Shown: positions 1-6,522, counted from the first letter of the stretch. The stretch: DNA of 7,328 nucleotides from Planctomycetia bacterium (GCA_005778045.1 SXKQ01000205.1:1-7328), one strand, 5' to 3'. Translations and numbers: made by a program. The notes: generated by a model not told the origin, from the sequence alone.

Positions 1-359
1 AGGCCGATGATGCGCCCGTTGGGGATGTAGGCGACGTGCACGCGGCCGTAGAACGGCAGCATGTGGTGCTCGCACAGGCTGTAGAACTCGATGTCCTTGA
101 CGAGCACCATCTCCGAGCAGTCCTCGGTGAAGATGCCCTCGCCGATCACGTCGGCGACCGAGATCGACGAGCCGCCCGTCAGCTCGCGCAGCGAGCGCTC
201 GACCCGGTCCGGAGTAGCCTTCAGCCCTTCGCGCTTCGGGTCTTCGCCGAGCTCCTTGAGGAGCTTCGAGACGAGCTTCGCGATACCGCCTTCTCCGGGC
301 CGAAGTACTCGGCCCGATTGGCGCGACTTTCGTTCAGACGGATCCGGTAGAGCTTGCAT
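1..359 (-). CDS. folE: GTP cyclohydrolase I (FolE), C-terminus cut by left window edge
   Basis: Converts GTP to 7,8-dihydroneopterin triphosphate, the first step of folate, biopterin and queuosine pterin synthesis; cytosolic. The frame stays open from an ATG at 359 to the left edge, giving 119 codons of a protein usually about 180-220 residues long. Visible family blocks are [10 protein letters not shown] (residues 37-46), ATPDRV (48-53), [18 protein letters not shown] (82-99) and [13 protein letters not shown] at the edge. C96 and H99 of CEHH are two of the three zinc ligands; the third lies outside the window. Conserved sequence begins near residue 25, so the first ~22 residues look non-conserved. 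They are encoded inside the end of the upstream PTPS gene. The start is the only ATG/GTG/TTG before the conserved region, but it has no properly spaced Shine-Dalgarno (AAGGG abuts the ATG). Co-transcription with the PTPS gene is likely. The identity is secure; the exact N-terminus is not. Confidence 0.93.
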   Translation of the reverse strand, partial: MQALPDPSERKSRQSGRVLRPGEGGIAKLVSKLLKELGEDPKREGLKATPDRVERSLRELTGGSSISVADVIGEGIFTEDCSEMVLVKDIEFYSLCEHHMLPFYGRVHVAYIPNGRIIG

Positions 360-715
360 CCCTTGAAGGCTCGCAGGGCCGGTTCGAGCTCGTCCCAGAA
401 GGCGACGGCGACGTTTTCGGCGGTGGTGATCGTGCCCTTCAGGAACGGCACGTCGTGGTTGAGGTGACGGTGGTCGACGCGCTCGATGATGCGCTCGATG
501 ACGAGGCGGCTGAGGCGGTTGAGGTCCATGACCATCCCGGTCTCGGGCTCCACCGGGCCGCGCACGGTGACCTCGACCGAGTAGTTGTGGCCGTGGTCCG
601 TGAAGCAGGGCCCGTACAACTCGCGATTCTCCTTCTCCGAGAGATGGGCGCTCACCAAACGGTGAGCGGCGGAGAACTCCTGCACGTGAGTGATGTCGAC
701 GATGGGGCGCGGCAT
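221..715 (-). CDS. 6-pyruvoyl/6-carboxytetrahydropterin synthase family (PTPS/QueD)
   Basis: COG0720-family zinc enzyme acting on dihydroneopterin triphosphate, the product of the adjacent FolE. QueD-type members make 6-carboxytetrahydropterin for queuosine; PTPS-II members make 6-pyruvoyltetrahydropterin. Of 164 residues, about the first 140 form the domain. Visible are FSAAHRL (zinc ligand H18), candidate catalytic C37 in [12 protein letters not shown] with zinc ligands H41 and H43, [10 protein letters not shown] (59-68), the catalytic Asp-His pair D81-H82, TTAEN (97-101) and pterin-anchoring E129. The Cys-x3-HGH spacing is that of QueD (PTPS-I). The flanking sequence reads more like eukaryotic PTPS, so the exact reaction is left open. 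After AEYFG (135-139), where the family normally ends, there is an Arg/Ser-rich tail of about 25 residues that is the folE region read in another frame. The ATG at 715 has a weak GAGAG six bases upstream. Confidence 0.9.
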   Translation of the reverse strand: MPRPIVDITHVQEFSAAHRLVSAHLSEKENRELYGPCFTDHGHNYSVEVTVRGPVEPETGMVMDLNRLSRLVIERIIERVDHRHLNHDVPFLKGTITTAENVAVAFWDELEPALRAFKGCKLYRIRLNESRANRAEYFGPEKAVSRSSSRSSSRSSAKTRSAKG

Positions 716-737
716 GGCTTGCTCTCGCGCATCCTAG

Positions 738-752
738 CGCCCCCTGCGGGCG
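738..752. promoter_or_regulatory. Small GC hairpin in the PTPS gene leader
   Basis: Perfect 5-bp inverted repeat CGCCC (738-742) and GGGCG (748-752) with a 5-base loop, 23 bases upstream of the PTPS start codon at 715. No T-run follows on either strand, so it is not an obvious intrinsic terminator. In DNA this GC-rich, a 5-bp stem can occur by chance. Confidence 0.2.
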
Positions 753-770
753 GACAAGTTACACGCAGTT

Positions 771-788
771 CCGAAAGTCAGCTTTCGG
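771..788. promoter_or_regulatory. 7-bp perfect inverted repeat in the divergent intergenic region
   Basis: CCGAAAG (771-777) and CTTTCGG (782-788) pair perfectly around a TCAG loop. The site lies 56 bases upstream of the PTPS start (715, minus) and 157 bases upstream of the DUF2203-like start (946, plus). This 716-945 region is the only place where a promoter for the pterin pair can sit. The repeat could be an operator half-site pair or a leader RNA hairpin. I saw no convincing -35/-10 pair here and could not fold the leader into a recognisable preQ1 or other riboswitch. Confidence 0.3.
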
Positions 789-945
789 CCATGCAGCGGC
801 TTGGGAACTTCTTTCCGCACGGCGGGGGCCACAGGGCGCAGGCGCAACAAAGTTCACTCGCGGCGGGATTCGCGCACGGTTTCGCGGGGCGTTCCGGCTC
901 TTCCCCGTGTATCGAGTCCCGCAACTCAAGCTAGGTACCACCCCC

Positions 946-1305
946 ATGCACCCCAAGAGCTTTGAGAAATCCGAGGCCGAGCGCCTGCTGCCTCTCGTCC
1001 GCGCCATCGGGCGCGAACTCGAAGAACGAAACCGCGCAAGCGAGGTCCTCGAGCGCCGACTGGGCACCCTCTCGATCGACCAATTCGAGCAGCGCGAGGA
1101 GATCGCGCGCCTCGAGAGCCAGCTCTCCACCCAGCGACGCGAGTTGCGCCGCGCGGAAAAGGAGCTGGCCACGCTTGGCTGCAGCCTTGACGTGGATCAC
1201 CCGTTGCGCGTGCTCTTCCCGGGGCGCGGCGAGACCTTCGCCTGGGAGGGCCCGCTGGGCCGGACGACCTTCTACCGCCGCGCGGAAGAGCGCGCGGCGG
1301 GCTAG
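946..1305 (+). CDS. DUF2203-like coiled-coil protein of unknown function
   Basis: A 119-residue protein with no known biochemical role. It resembles the small DUF2203 family: an N-terminal FEKSEAERLLPLVRAI block (residues 5-20, like the family's 'F..eEAn.lLP.lr..'), a long charged helix rich in Glu/Arg/Leu (about 20-80) that should form a coiled coil, and a compact C-terminal block VLFPGRGETFAWEGPLG (about 88-104), like that family's C-terminal region. There is no signal peptide or membrane segment, so it is probably cytosolic. I chose the ATG at 946. An in-frame GTG at 907 would add 13 residues (YRVPQLKLGTTP) that do not look conserved. Upstream help is only AGG, ten bases from the ATG. It is transcribed away from the pterin pair and converges on the next gene with 75 bases between the stops. 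The family call rests on remembered pattern and is moderate. Confidence 0.65.
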   Translation: MHPKSFEKSEAERLLPLVRAIGRELEERNRASEVLERRLGTLSIDQFEQREEIARLESQLSTQRRELRRAEKELATLGCSLDVDHPLRVLFPGRGETFAWEGPLGRTTFYRRAEERAAG

Positions 1306-1380
1306 TGCATTGCCACGAGGGTGGCTCGGCTCGGGGCTTCAGGGGGAAACCCGATCCAAGCAGCGCGACGGATGGGAGGG

Positions 1381-3165
1381 CTAGCCTCCGCCGTCGCGCT
1401 TCTTCTTGCTGCCCGTAACCGGGCGCGCGCCGCCCGCGGCCTCGCGACGCAGCGCTTCGATGCGCTTCTCGAGCCGCGCGCGTTCCGCCGCGGCTTCTTC
1501 GGGAGTGGCTCCAGACTCGGCCAGCTTGCCCTCGAGCCCTTCGCGCAGGTTGCGGAAGCGCGCTTCGACAGGATCTTCCGCGGGAGCGCTCGCGGGCTGC
1601 GCGGACTCCTTGGGCGCGGGCGTCGGCGCCGCAGCCGGGGCGACGGCCGAAGCCTGACCGCGTTCGGCGTCCTTGACGCGCATCTCGGCGATGCGGGCCT
1701 CGAGCCGCTCGCGAACGTTGGCCGCCTGCTCGGGCGTAGCCTTGTCCTCCTTGAGCTTGGCCTCGAAGTTCTCGCGCAACTCGCGGTCACGCTCGTCGGG
1801 CGAGCGCGTCAGGTCGCGACGCGAGCCCGGCGGCGGCCTCGGCGTGGAGCCTTGGACGATTTCGGCGAGTTGCCGCTCAAGGCGCGCGCGAGCCGCCTCG
1901 GCTTCCGCAGGCGAGGCGTTGGTCTCGGCCAGCTTGAGCTCGAGGTTGGCGCGCAGCTCCTCGGCACGCTGCTCGAAGGTGCGCGACTCGGCCGGCTCCG
2001 CGGCGCCTTCCTGCGCCACGCGCTCCGCGGCCTTGGCGCGCATCTCGGCGATGCGGGCTTCGAGCGACGCTCGGGCGTTCGCGGCCTGCTCGGGCGTGGC
2101 CCCGTCCTCGAGCAGCTTGGCATCGAGGTTTTCGCGCAGCTCGCGGTCGCGCTCGTCGGGCGTCCGCGTCGGATCCCGACGGGAGCCGCGTGCCGGCTTG
2201 TCGGAGGCGGCTTGGGCAAGCTCGGCCAGCTGTCGTTCGAGCCTCGCACGCGCCGCCGCGACCTCTTCGGGACCGGCTCCACTCTCGCGCAGGCGCAGCT
2301 CGAGCGCCTCGCGCAGCTCCGCGGCGCGCTGTTCGAGCGAGCGTTCGACCGGCGCGCTCTCGGTGACCTCCTCCGACGAGCTGGGACTCGCCGCGGCGGG
2401 CACGCTCGTCTCGACCGGAGGCGTCGGCTGGGGGTGCGCGACGTATTGGTCGCCGAGGTTCTTGCGCAGCGCTTCTTCGATCTTGTGCTCGAGCTCGTAC
2501 TGCGCCGTGCCGGGCCGCGAAGGAGCCGGGGCTGCAACCACGGGACTCGCCGAGCGCGCGGGACTCACGGGAGGCACGGGAGACGCGACCTCGGGAGTCG
2601 TCGTCGGAGCGACCGGAGCCGTCACTGCGGCCTGCAGGTCGGGCGCGATCCGCCGCTGCTGCCGGCCGAGCAAGGTGACGTAGGCGGCGAGGAACTCCGG
2701 CTCCGCGAGTATCCGATCGCCATTGGAGTCCGCTGCGTTGCAGTCGCGGGGACCGAGGCCCGCCACGGCGGCTTCTTTGAGGTCGAGCTGGCGATCCCCG
2801 TCGAGATCGGACGACTGGAATAGGGCCTGTGCCGCGGCGAGCGTGACTTGCTCGGGCGGAACAGGGACCGGAGTCGTCATCGGCGGCGGGGCCGGAGCCT
2901 TGGGGGCGGGCGCGCCACTTCGCCCTTGGGGAGCGCCGCTGCGACCCGTCGGAGGCGTCGGAGCCGCGCCCTGCCCCCCTGCCGCAGGGGCCGAATCGTC
3001 TGGGTTGGCCGGTACCGGCCGCTCGGCAGCCTTGCCACGTCCGCCGGGCTTGGCGGGTCGCCCCTGGACCTGAGGGGCGCCCTCCGAGCTGCGCCCACGC
3101 TCCTGAGCGGCGCCGGGGGCGACGAGTAGAGAGGCGACGAGCAGGACGAGGAGGCGCGCGCGCAT
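1381..3165 (-). CDS. Secreted EF-hand protein with helical-hairpin (coiled-coil) repeats
   Basis: A 594-residue protein I cannot assign to a named family. Residues 1-21 are a typical Sec signal peptide (MRAR, a Leu/Val/Ala core, then APGAAQ), which is why the ATG at 3165 was chosen. There is no recognisable Shine-Dalgarno. Residues 22-105 are Pro/Ala/Gly-rich and probably disordered. Residues 112-170 hold two canonical 12-residue EF-hand loops: D120-x-D122-x-D124...E131 and D146-x-N148-x-D150...E157, so Ca2+ binding is likely. A Pro/Ala linker (180-220) leads to a repeat region (about 274-573) with five copies of an Arg/Glu/Leu-rich unit: helix 'LRE.LE.KL.E', turn 'GATPEE', helix 'A.ARARLE.RIAEMR'. 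Linkers are Arg/Asp or Pro/Ala-rich, and the C-terminus is basic (GSKKKRDGGG). It probably acts outside the cytoplasm as a Ca2+-responsive structural or binding protein (inference). Its start is divergent from ctp, 139 bases apart. Confidence 0.85.
   Translation of the reverse strand: MRARLLVLLVASLLVAPGAAQERGRSSEGAPQVQGRPAKPGGRGKAAERPVPANPDDSAPAAGGQGAAPTPPTGRSGAPQGRSGAPAPKAPAPPPMTTPVPVPPEQVTLAAAQALFQSSDLDGDRQLDLKEAAVAGLGPRDCNAADSNGDRILAEPEFLAAYVTLLGRQQRRIAPDLQAAVTAPVAPTTTPEVASPVPPVSPARSASPVVAAPAPSRPGTAQYELEHKIEEALRKNLGDQYVAHPQPTPPVETSVPAAASPSSSEEVTESAPVERSLEQRAAELREALELRLRESGAGPEEVAAARARLERQLAELAQAASDKPARGSRRDPTRTPDERDRELRENLDAKLLEDGATPEQAANARASLEARIAEMRAKAAERVAQEGAAEPAESRTFEQRAEELRANLELKLAETNASPAEAEAARARLERQLAEIVQGSTPRPPPGSRRDLTRSPDERDRELRENFEAKLKEDKATPEQAANVRERLEARIAEMRVKDAERGQASAVAPAAAPTPAPKESAQPASAPAEDPVEARFRNLREGLEGKLAESGATPEEAAAERARLEKRIEALRREAAGGARPVTGSKKKRDGGG
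1648..2340 (-). repeat. Two-fold 360-bp internal duplication in the EF-hand protein gene
   Basis: Protein residues 276-386 and 396-506 align at an exact offset of 120 residues (360 bp) with no insertion or deletion. Paired landmarks are EQRAAEL/EQRAEEL, GSRRDPTRTPDERDRELREN/GSRRDLTRSPDERDRELREN and ATPEQAAN in both. On the plus strand the same offset is visible in DNA: the block starting at 2041 matches the one starting at 1681 over its first 18 bases, and a run ending GCTCGTCGGGCG recurs near 2151 and 1791. Each 120-residue unit holds two ~60-residue hairpin repeats. A fifth single copy (residues 533-573, about 1447-1569) follows after a longer Pro/Ala linker. Confidence 0.9.
2905..2946 (-). 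repeat. 21-bp tandem repeat encoding GRSGAP(Q/A)
   Basis: Two adjacent 7-residue units, GRSGAPQ (residues 74-80) and GRSGAPA (81-87), lie in the Pro/Ala/Gly-rich part of the EF-hand protein. The DNA copies have diverged at several third positions, so this is an old duplication or selection for composition rather than a recent slippage event. Confidence 0.7.
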
Positions 3166-3304
3166 GGGAAGAAGGCTGGGACAGGCCCTTCGACCCTCCA
3201 AGCTACGTTGGACGACCGAGCGAACCAAAATCCAGCCCGGTTCTTTTCGGCTCTCCGCGCTCTGGCGCGCGAGCGTCGTCTGCGGGCCGGATAGGATCCC
3301 CGCC

Positions 3305-4630
3305 ATGGATGCGGTGGACGAAGCGGCGCGGCGCCGGGCCCAAGGGCGGCGGGACGCGCTGCATCTGGGCGTGGGCGTGACGCTCGGGGCGGTCCTCGGC
3401 CTGTTCGGGGCCCGCCTGCTCGCCCGGGCCGAGGATCCGGACGCCGCCACCTACCGGGAAGTTCGTTCCTTCGTCGAGCGGACCTACGTGCGAGAGGTCG
3501 GGCGAGAGGAGCTCCTCGATCAGGCCCTCGCCGGGATGATCGAGCGGCTCGACCCCTACTCGAGCTATTACGGTCCCGAGGAGGTCGCGGCGGTCGAGCG
3601 TGAGACGAGCGGGCACTATCAGGGTATCGGCGTGGTGTTCGCCCAACCCGTGAGCGAGTCGCGCGTGCTGTTCACGCTCTCGGGCTCGCCGGCGGAGAAG
3701 GCTGGGTTGCGCGTCGGCGACCAGATCGTGCGCGTGGGCGACGAGTCCACGCTCGGCATGGCGAGCAGCGAGCTGCGGCGGAGGCTCGGCGAGCGCGATC
3801 GCGGGCCGCTCGCGCTCACGCTGCTCGGCCGGGACGGAGCGGAGCGGACCGTCCAGATCGGACAAGAGGCGCTCGTCGATCCGACCGTGCGCCACGCGCG
3901 CCTGCTCGCGCCGACCGTCGGGTACATCGCACTTTCGGCGTTCAGCGGCGAGACGCCTGCGGAATTCGACGCGGCCGTGTCGGACCTGCGCGAGCAAGGC
4001 GCGCGCGGGCTGGTGCTCGACCTGCGCGGAAATCTCGGCGGAGTGCTGCGCTCCGCCACGCGCATCGCCAACCGCTTCCTGCGCTCGGGCCTGATCGTCT
4101 CGCATGAGGGCCGCGACACGTCGCAGCGCTACGAGGCCAACGAGAGCGAGGCGACACTCGCAGACATGCCGCTCGCGATCCTCGTCGACAGCGAGTCGGC
4201 GAGCGCGAGCGAAGTGCTCGCCGCGGCGCTGCAGGAGCATCGCGTGGCCGTGACCGTGGGCGTGCCGACGTTCGGCAAGGGACTCGTCCAGCGCATCGAA
4301 AGCTTCGGCGACGGCGAGCGCGTGGTGAAGCTTGTCAGCGCGCACTACTACACGCCCTCGCACCGCAACATCGAGCGCACCGTCGAAGGCTCGTGGGAGC
4401 ACGGGCTCGAGCCGGACCTGCAAGTGGCGCTCGCGCCCGACGAGGAGACGCTCGTGCGACAGTTCCTCGCGAGCTACAGCCCGCCGCGCTCGGCGCTTCC
4501 CGAGCTCGTCGCGTGGGAAGCAGACGTCGGTCGCAGCGTGTACCCGCGTCCGCCCTCGGACCCGCAGCTCGACGCCGCGCTCGCGCTGCTGCGCGGCGAG
4601 CACCCGTGCGCGGTGGAGGACGTGCGGTGA
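3305..4630 (+). CDS. ctp: S41 family C-terminal processing (tail-specific) protease, membrane-anchored
   Basis: CtpA/Prc-type serine protease that cleaves near C-termini of exported proteins; expected in the periplasm. It has 441 residues, normal for the family. A hydrophobic stretch at about 20-40 (LHLGVGVTLGAVLGLFGARL) is a signal peptide or signal anchor. Next come an N-terminal helical segment ending LDPYSSYYGPEE (82-93), a PDZ domain (about 100-186) opening with GIGVVF (107-112) and containing SPAEKAGLRVGDQIVRV (128-144), and the catalytic core from about 200. The Ser-Lys dyad is S300 in ESASASEV and K325 in PTFGKGLVQ, with Q329 also in place; VLDLRGNLGG (237-246) is the conserved substrate-binding strand. 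The ATG at 3305 has AGGA eight bases upstream. A longer frame from 3164 would add residues that cross the divergent gene's start, so it was not used. The stop overlaps tsaD by four bases. Confidence 0.93.
   Translation: MDAVDEAARRRAQGRRDALHLGVGVTLGAVLGLFGARLLARAEDPDAATYREVRSFVERTYVREVGREELLDQALAGMIERLDPYSSYYGPEEVAAVERETSGHYQGIGVVFAQPVSESRVLFTLSGSPAEKAGLRVGDQIVRVGDESTLGMASSELRRRLGERDRGPLALTLLGRDGAERTVQIGQEALVDPTVRHARLLAPTVGYIALSAFSGETPAEFDAAVSDLREQGARGLVLDLRGNLGGVLRSATRIANRFLRSGLIVSHEGRDTSQRYEANESEATLADMPLAILVDSESASASEVLAAALQEHRVAVTVGVPTFGKGLVQRIESFGDGERVVKLVSAHYYTPSHRNIERTVEGSWEHGLEPDLQVALAPDEETLVRQFLASYSPPRSALPELVAWEADVGRSVYPRPPSDPQLDAALALLRGEHPCAVEDVR
4615..4620 (+). promoter_or_regulatory. 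Strong Shine-Dalgarno (GGAGGA) for tsaD
   Basis: GGAGGA lies inside the last codons of ctp, six bases before the GTG at 4627. It is the best ribosome binding site in the window. It decides the tsaD start at the GTG that overlaps the ctp stop, ahead of the longer open frame further upstream. Confidence 0.8.
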
Positions 4631-5664
4631 GCGAGCTCGTGCTCGGCATCGAGTCCTCGTGCGACGAGACCGCAGCGGCGGTGGTGCGCGCGGGACGCGA
4701 GATACTCTCGTCGGAAGTCGACAGCCAGGTCGCGGAGCACGCGCAGTACGGCGGTGTCGTGCCCGAAGTCGCGGGCCGCTCGCACCTGCGCGCGATCCTG
4801 CCCGTGATCGATCGCGCGCTCGAGCGCGCGAACGTCTCACTCGACGAGCTCGGAGCGATCGCGGTGACCGCGAAGCCCGGCCTGATCGGCTCGCTGCTCG
4901 TCGGGCTCTCGACCGCCAAGGCGCTGGCGTTCGCGCGCGGGCTGCCGCTCGTCGCCGTCGATCACATCGAGGCGCACGTGTATGCCGCAGGCATGGGCCT
5001 GTCGCGCGCGCCGTGGCCGTGCGTCGCGCTCGTCGTGAGCGGCGGACACACTGCGCTCTACCATGCGCGCTCGCCGCTAGAGATCGAGCGCCTCGCGAGC
5101 ACGCTCGACGACGCGGCGGGCGAGGCCTTCGATAAGGTCGCGCACATGCTGGGGCTCCCCTACCCGGGCGGGCCGAGCGTCTCGAAACTCGCGGAGTCCG
5201 GCGATCCGCGCCGCTTCGAGTTCCCGCGCTACAGGCCGCGCGTCGAACGCGGGGAGACGCCGCCGCGCTTTCCGTCGTTCTCGTTCAGCGGTCTGAAGAC
5301 CGCCGTGCTGTACCACGTGCGCGGACAGAACGCGCAGGCACCGCTGCCGGCACCGGAGGCGATCCCGGCACGCCAGCACGTGGCTGCGTCGTTTCAGGAG
5401 GCGGTGGTCGACGCGCTCGTGGAGCCCACGGTGCGCGCCGCGCTCGAACTCGGGCTCGAGGATGTGCTCGTCGGCGGTGGCGTGGCCTGCAATCGCCGCT
5501 TGCGCGAGAAACTGACGGCAGCGGCCGCGAGCCGCGGCCTGCGCACCCACTTCCCCCCGCCCGCCTTCTGCACGGATAACGCGGCCATGATCGCGGGGCT
5601 CGGCTGGCAGCGCTGGAAGGCCGGGAACGTGGCCGATCTGGCACTGGATGCGGCCTCCAACTAG
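4627..5664 (+). CDS. tsaD: tRNA N6-threonylcarbamoyladenosine transferase TsaD
   Basis: Transfers the threonylcarbamoyl group from threonylcarbamoyl-AMP to A37 of ANN-decoding tRNAs, working with TsaB and TsaE (not in this window); cytosolic and usually essential. It has 345 residues, close to the usual ~340, and looks complete. Visible blocks are LGIESSCDETAAAVV (6-20), HAQYGGVVPEVAGRSH (38-53), metal ligands H113 and H117 in VDHIEAH, LVVSGGHTALY (135-145), DDAAGEAFDKVAHMLGLPYPG (from 161), FSFSGLKTA (218-226), LVGGGVACNRRLRE (281-294) and CTDNAAMIAG with metal ligand D317. The GTG start overlaps the ctp TGA (GTGA), giving coupled translation. A frame extending back to 4393 is only the shadow of ctp. 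Confidence 0.97.
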   Translation: MSELVLGIESSCDETAAAVVRAGREILSSEVDSQVAEHAQYGGVVPEVAGRSHLRAILPVIDRALERANVSLDELGAIAVTAKPGLIGSLLVGLSTAKALAFARGLPLVAVDHIEAHVYAAGMGLSRAPWPCVALVVSGGHTALYHARSPLEIERLASTLDDAAGEAFDKVAHMLGLPYPGGPSVSKLAESGDPRRFEFPRYRPRVERGETPPRFPSFSFSGLKTAVLYHVRGQNAQAPLPAPEAIPARQHVAASFQEAVVDALVEPTVRAALELGLEDVLVGGGVACNRRLREKLTAAAASRGLRTHFPPPAFCTDNAAMIAGLGWQRWKAGNVADLALDAASN

Positions 5665-5681
5665 CCCCGTTGAACCTCGAG

Positions 5682-5706
5682 GCCCGCGCAGTCGCGCGCG
5701 GCGGGC
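5682..5706. other. GC-rich inverted repeat between tsaD and larB
   Basis: GCCCGC (5682-5687) and GCGGGC (5701-5706) form a perfect 6-bp stem. A competing inner stem CGCGC/GCGCG (5685-5689 with 5694-5698) closes on an AGTC loop. It begins 17 bases after the tsaD stop, where a terminator would sit, but no T-run follows, so it is not a standard intrinsic terminator. It may slow or stop transcription, or be a chance result of base composition. Confidence 0.3.
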
Positions 5707-5714
5707 TCGCTCGT

Positions 5715-5720
5715 CATAAT
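5715..5720 (+). promoter_or_regulatory. Possible -10 element (CATAAT) upstream of larB
   Basis: CATAAT matches the sigma-70 -10 consensus at five of six positions and is a rare A/T-rich spot in this region. A start about seven bases downstream would leave a leader of about 16 bases before the TTG at 5743. No matching -35 lies at 16-18 bases (the only TTG-type hexamer, TTGAAC at 5670-5675, is too far), so this is weak. Confidence 0.25.
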
Positions 5721-5742
5721 CCGCGCTCGCTCGGCCGCCCCC

Positions 5743-6522
5743 TTGGATCCCCAACCGCTCGAACTGCTCCTGCACGCCGTCCGCGACGGCCGCGTCGATG
5801 TCGCCGAGGCCATGGCGCAACTGGCGGCCTTGCCGCAGCGCGAGCTCGGCCACACCACGCTCGACACGCACCGCGCGCTGCGCTGTGGACACCCCGAAGT
5901 CGTGTTCGGCGCGGGCAAGACGCCGGAGGAGCTCGTCGACATCGCGATCGCGCTGCTGGAACACCATGACCGCCTGCTCGTCACGCGCACGACGACCGCT
6001 GGTCGGGCGGCACTTGCGGCGCGCTTGCCTCGCGCGCGCGTCTGGGAACGCTCCGGCTGCGTCACGGTCGAACCCGAGCGTGCGCGAGTGCCATCGGGCC
6101 TCGTGCTCGTGATCAGCGCGGGTACTTCCGACGGTGCCGTGGCCGAGGAAGCCGCCGTCACGGCACGCATGCACGGCGCATGCGTCGAGGAACTGCGCGA
6201 CGTCGGCGTCGCCGGCATCCACCGCATCCTGCAGCACACCGAGCGCCTGCGCTCCGCGAACGCGCTCGTCGTCGTCGCGGGCATGGAAGGCGCGCTCCCG
6301 AGCGTCGTCGGCGGTCTCGTCGACCGCCCCGTGATCGCCGTGCCGACCTCGGTCGGCTACGGAGCATCGTTCGGCGGCCTCTCCGCGCTGCTCGGCATGC
6401 TCAATTCGTGCGCCTCCGGCGTCACGGTCTGCAACATCGACAATGGCTTCGGCGCCGGTTGCGCCGCGGCCCGCATCAACGCGCTCGCCACCACCCCGCG
6501 ACACGCAAGCACCCACCCATGA
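5743..6522 (+). CDS. larB: LarB, pyridinium-3,5-biscarboxylic acid mononucleotide synthase (nickel-pincer cofactor)
   Basis: LarB carboxylates and hydrolyses nicotinic acid adenine dinucleotide to pyridinium-3,5-biscarboxylic acid mononucleotide. This is the first step of the nickel-pincer nucleotide cofactor of lactate racemase and relatives; cytosolic. It has 259 residues against about 246 in Lactiplantibacillus. Visible blocks are [16 protein letters not shown] (49-64), [19 protein letters not shown] (123-141), DVGVAGIHR (153-161), [20 protein letters not shown] (179-198), [19 protein letters not shown] (199-217) and NSCASG with the expected reactive Cys at 223. The second half belongs to the AIR carboxylase (PurE-like) fold, but the N-terminal half and these motifs fit LarB rather than PurE. 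The TTG at 5743 gives the usual N-terminus; no ATG lies nearby, there is no Shine-Dalgarno, and the next Met (24) would cut conserved sequence. The stop overlaps carA by four bases (ATGA). larC and larE are not in the window. Confidence 0.92.
   Translation: MDPQPLELLLHAVRDGRVDVAEAMAQLAALPQRELGHTTLDTHRALRCGHPEVVFGAGKTPEELVDIAIALLEHHDRLLVTRTTTAGRAALAARLPRARVWERSGCVTVEPERARVPSGLVLVISAGTSDGAVAEEAAVTARMHGACVEELRDVGVAGIHRILQHTERLRSANALVVVAGMEGALPSVVGGLVDRPVIAVPTSVGYGASFGGLSALLGMLNSCASGVTVCNIDNGFGAGCAAARINALATTPRHASTHP

Noticed and set aside
294..304. Programmed -1 frameshift signal joining PTPS to FolE
   Set aside because: The bases around the junction (TTC GGC CCG) do not match the X-XXY-YYZ slippery pattern, and I saw no strong downstream stem. 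Frameshifting remains possible but is not supported by a motif.
716..790. preQ1 riboswitch before the PTPS/QueD gene
   Set aside because: The leader lacks the A-rich tail and C-rich loop pattern of the preQ1 class I aptamer. Only simple hairpins are visible.
907..945. GTG start extending the DUF2203-like protein by 13 residues
   Set aside because: The added residues do not resemble the family N-terminus, and the ATG at 946 sits just before the conserved block.
1306..1380. Bidirectional terminator between the convergent genes
   Set aside because: Only a 5-bp TCGGG/CCCGA pairing with a long loop is visible and no T-run follows on either strand. Not enough to call.
1321..2823. 500-codon open frame on the plus strand
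   Set aside because: It lies antisense to the EF-hand protein, is very rich in Arg/Gly/Leu, and shows no family motif. It exists because stop codons are rare in this GC-rich repeat DNA.
3166..3450. 95-codon N-terminal extension of the EF-hand protein
   Set aside because: It would bury the signal peptide inside the protein and overlap the ctp coding start on the other strand. The ATG at 3165 directly precedes the signal peptide.
3203..4840. 545-codon open frame on the minus strand
   Set aside because: Antisense to ctp and the start of tsaD, both clear families. Its Arg/Ala/His-rich composition is typical of a shadow frame.
5077..6516. 479-codon open frame on the minus strand
   Set aside because: Antisense to tsaD and larB with no recognisable motif.
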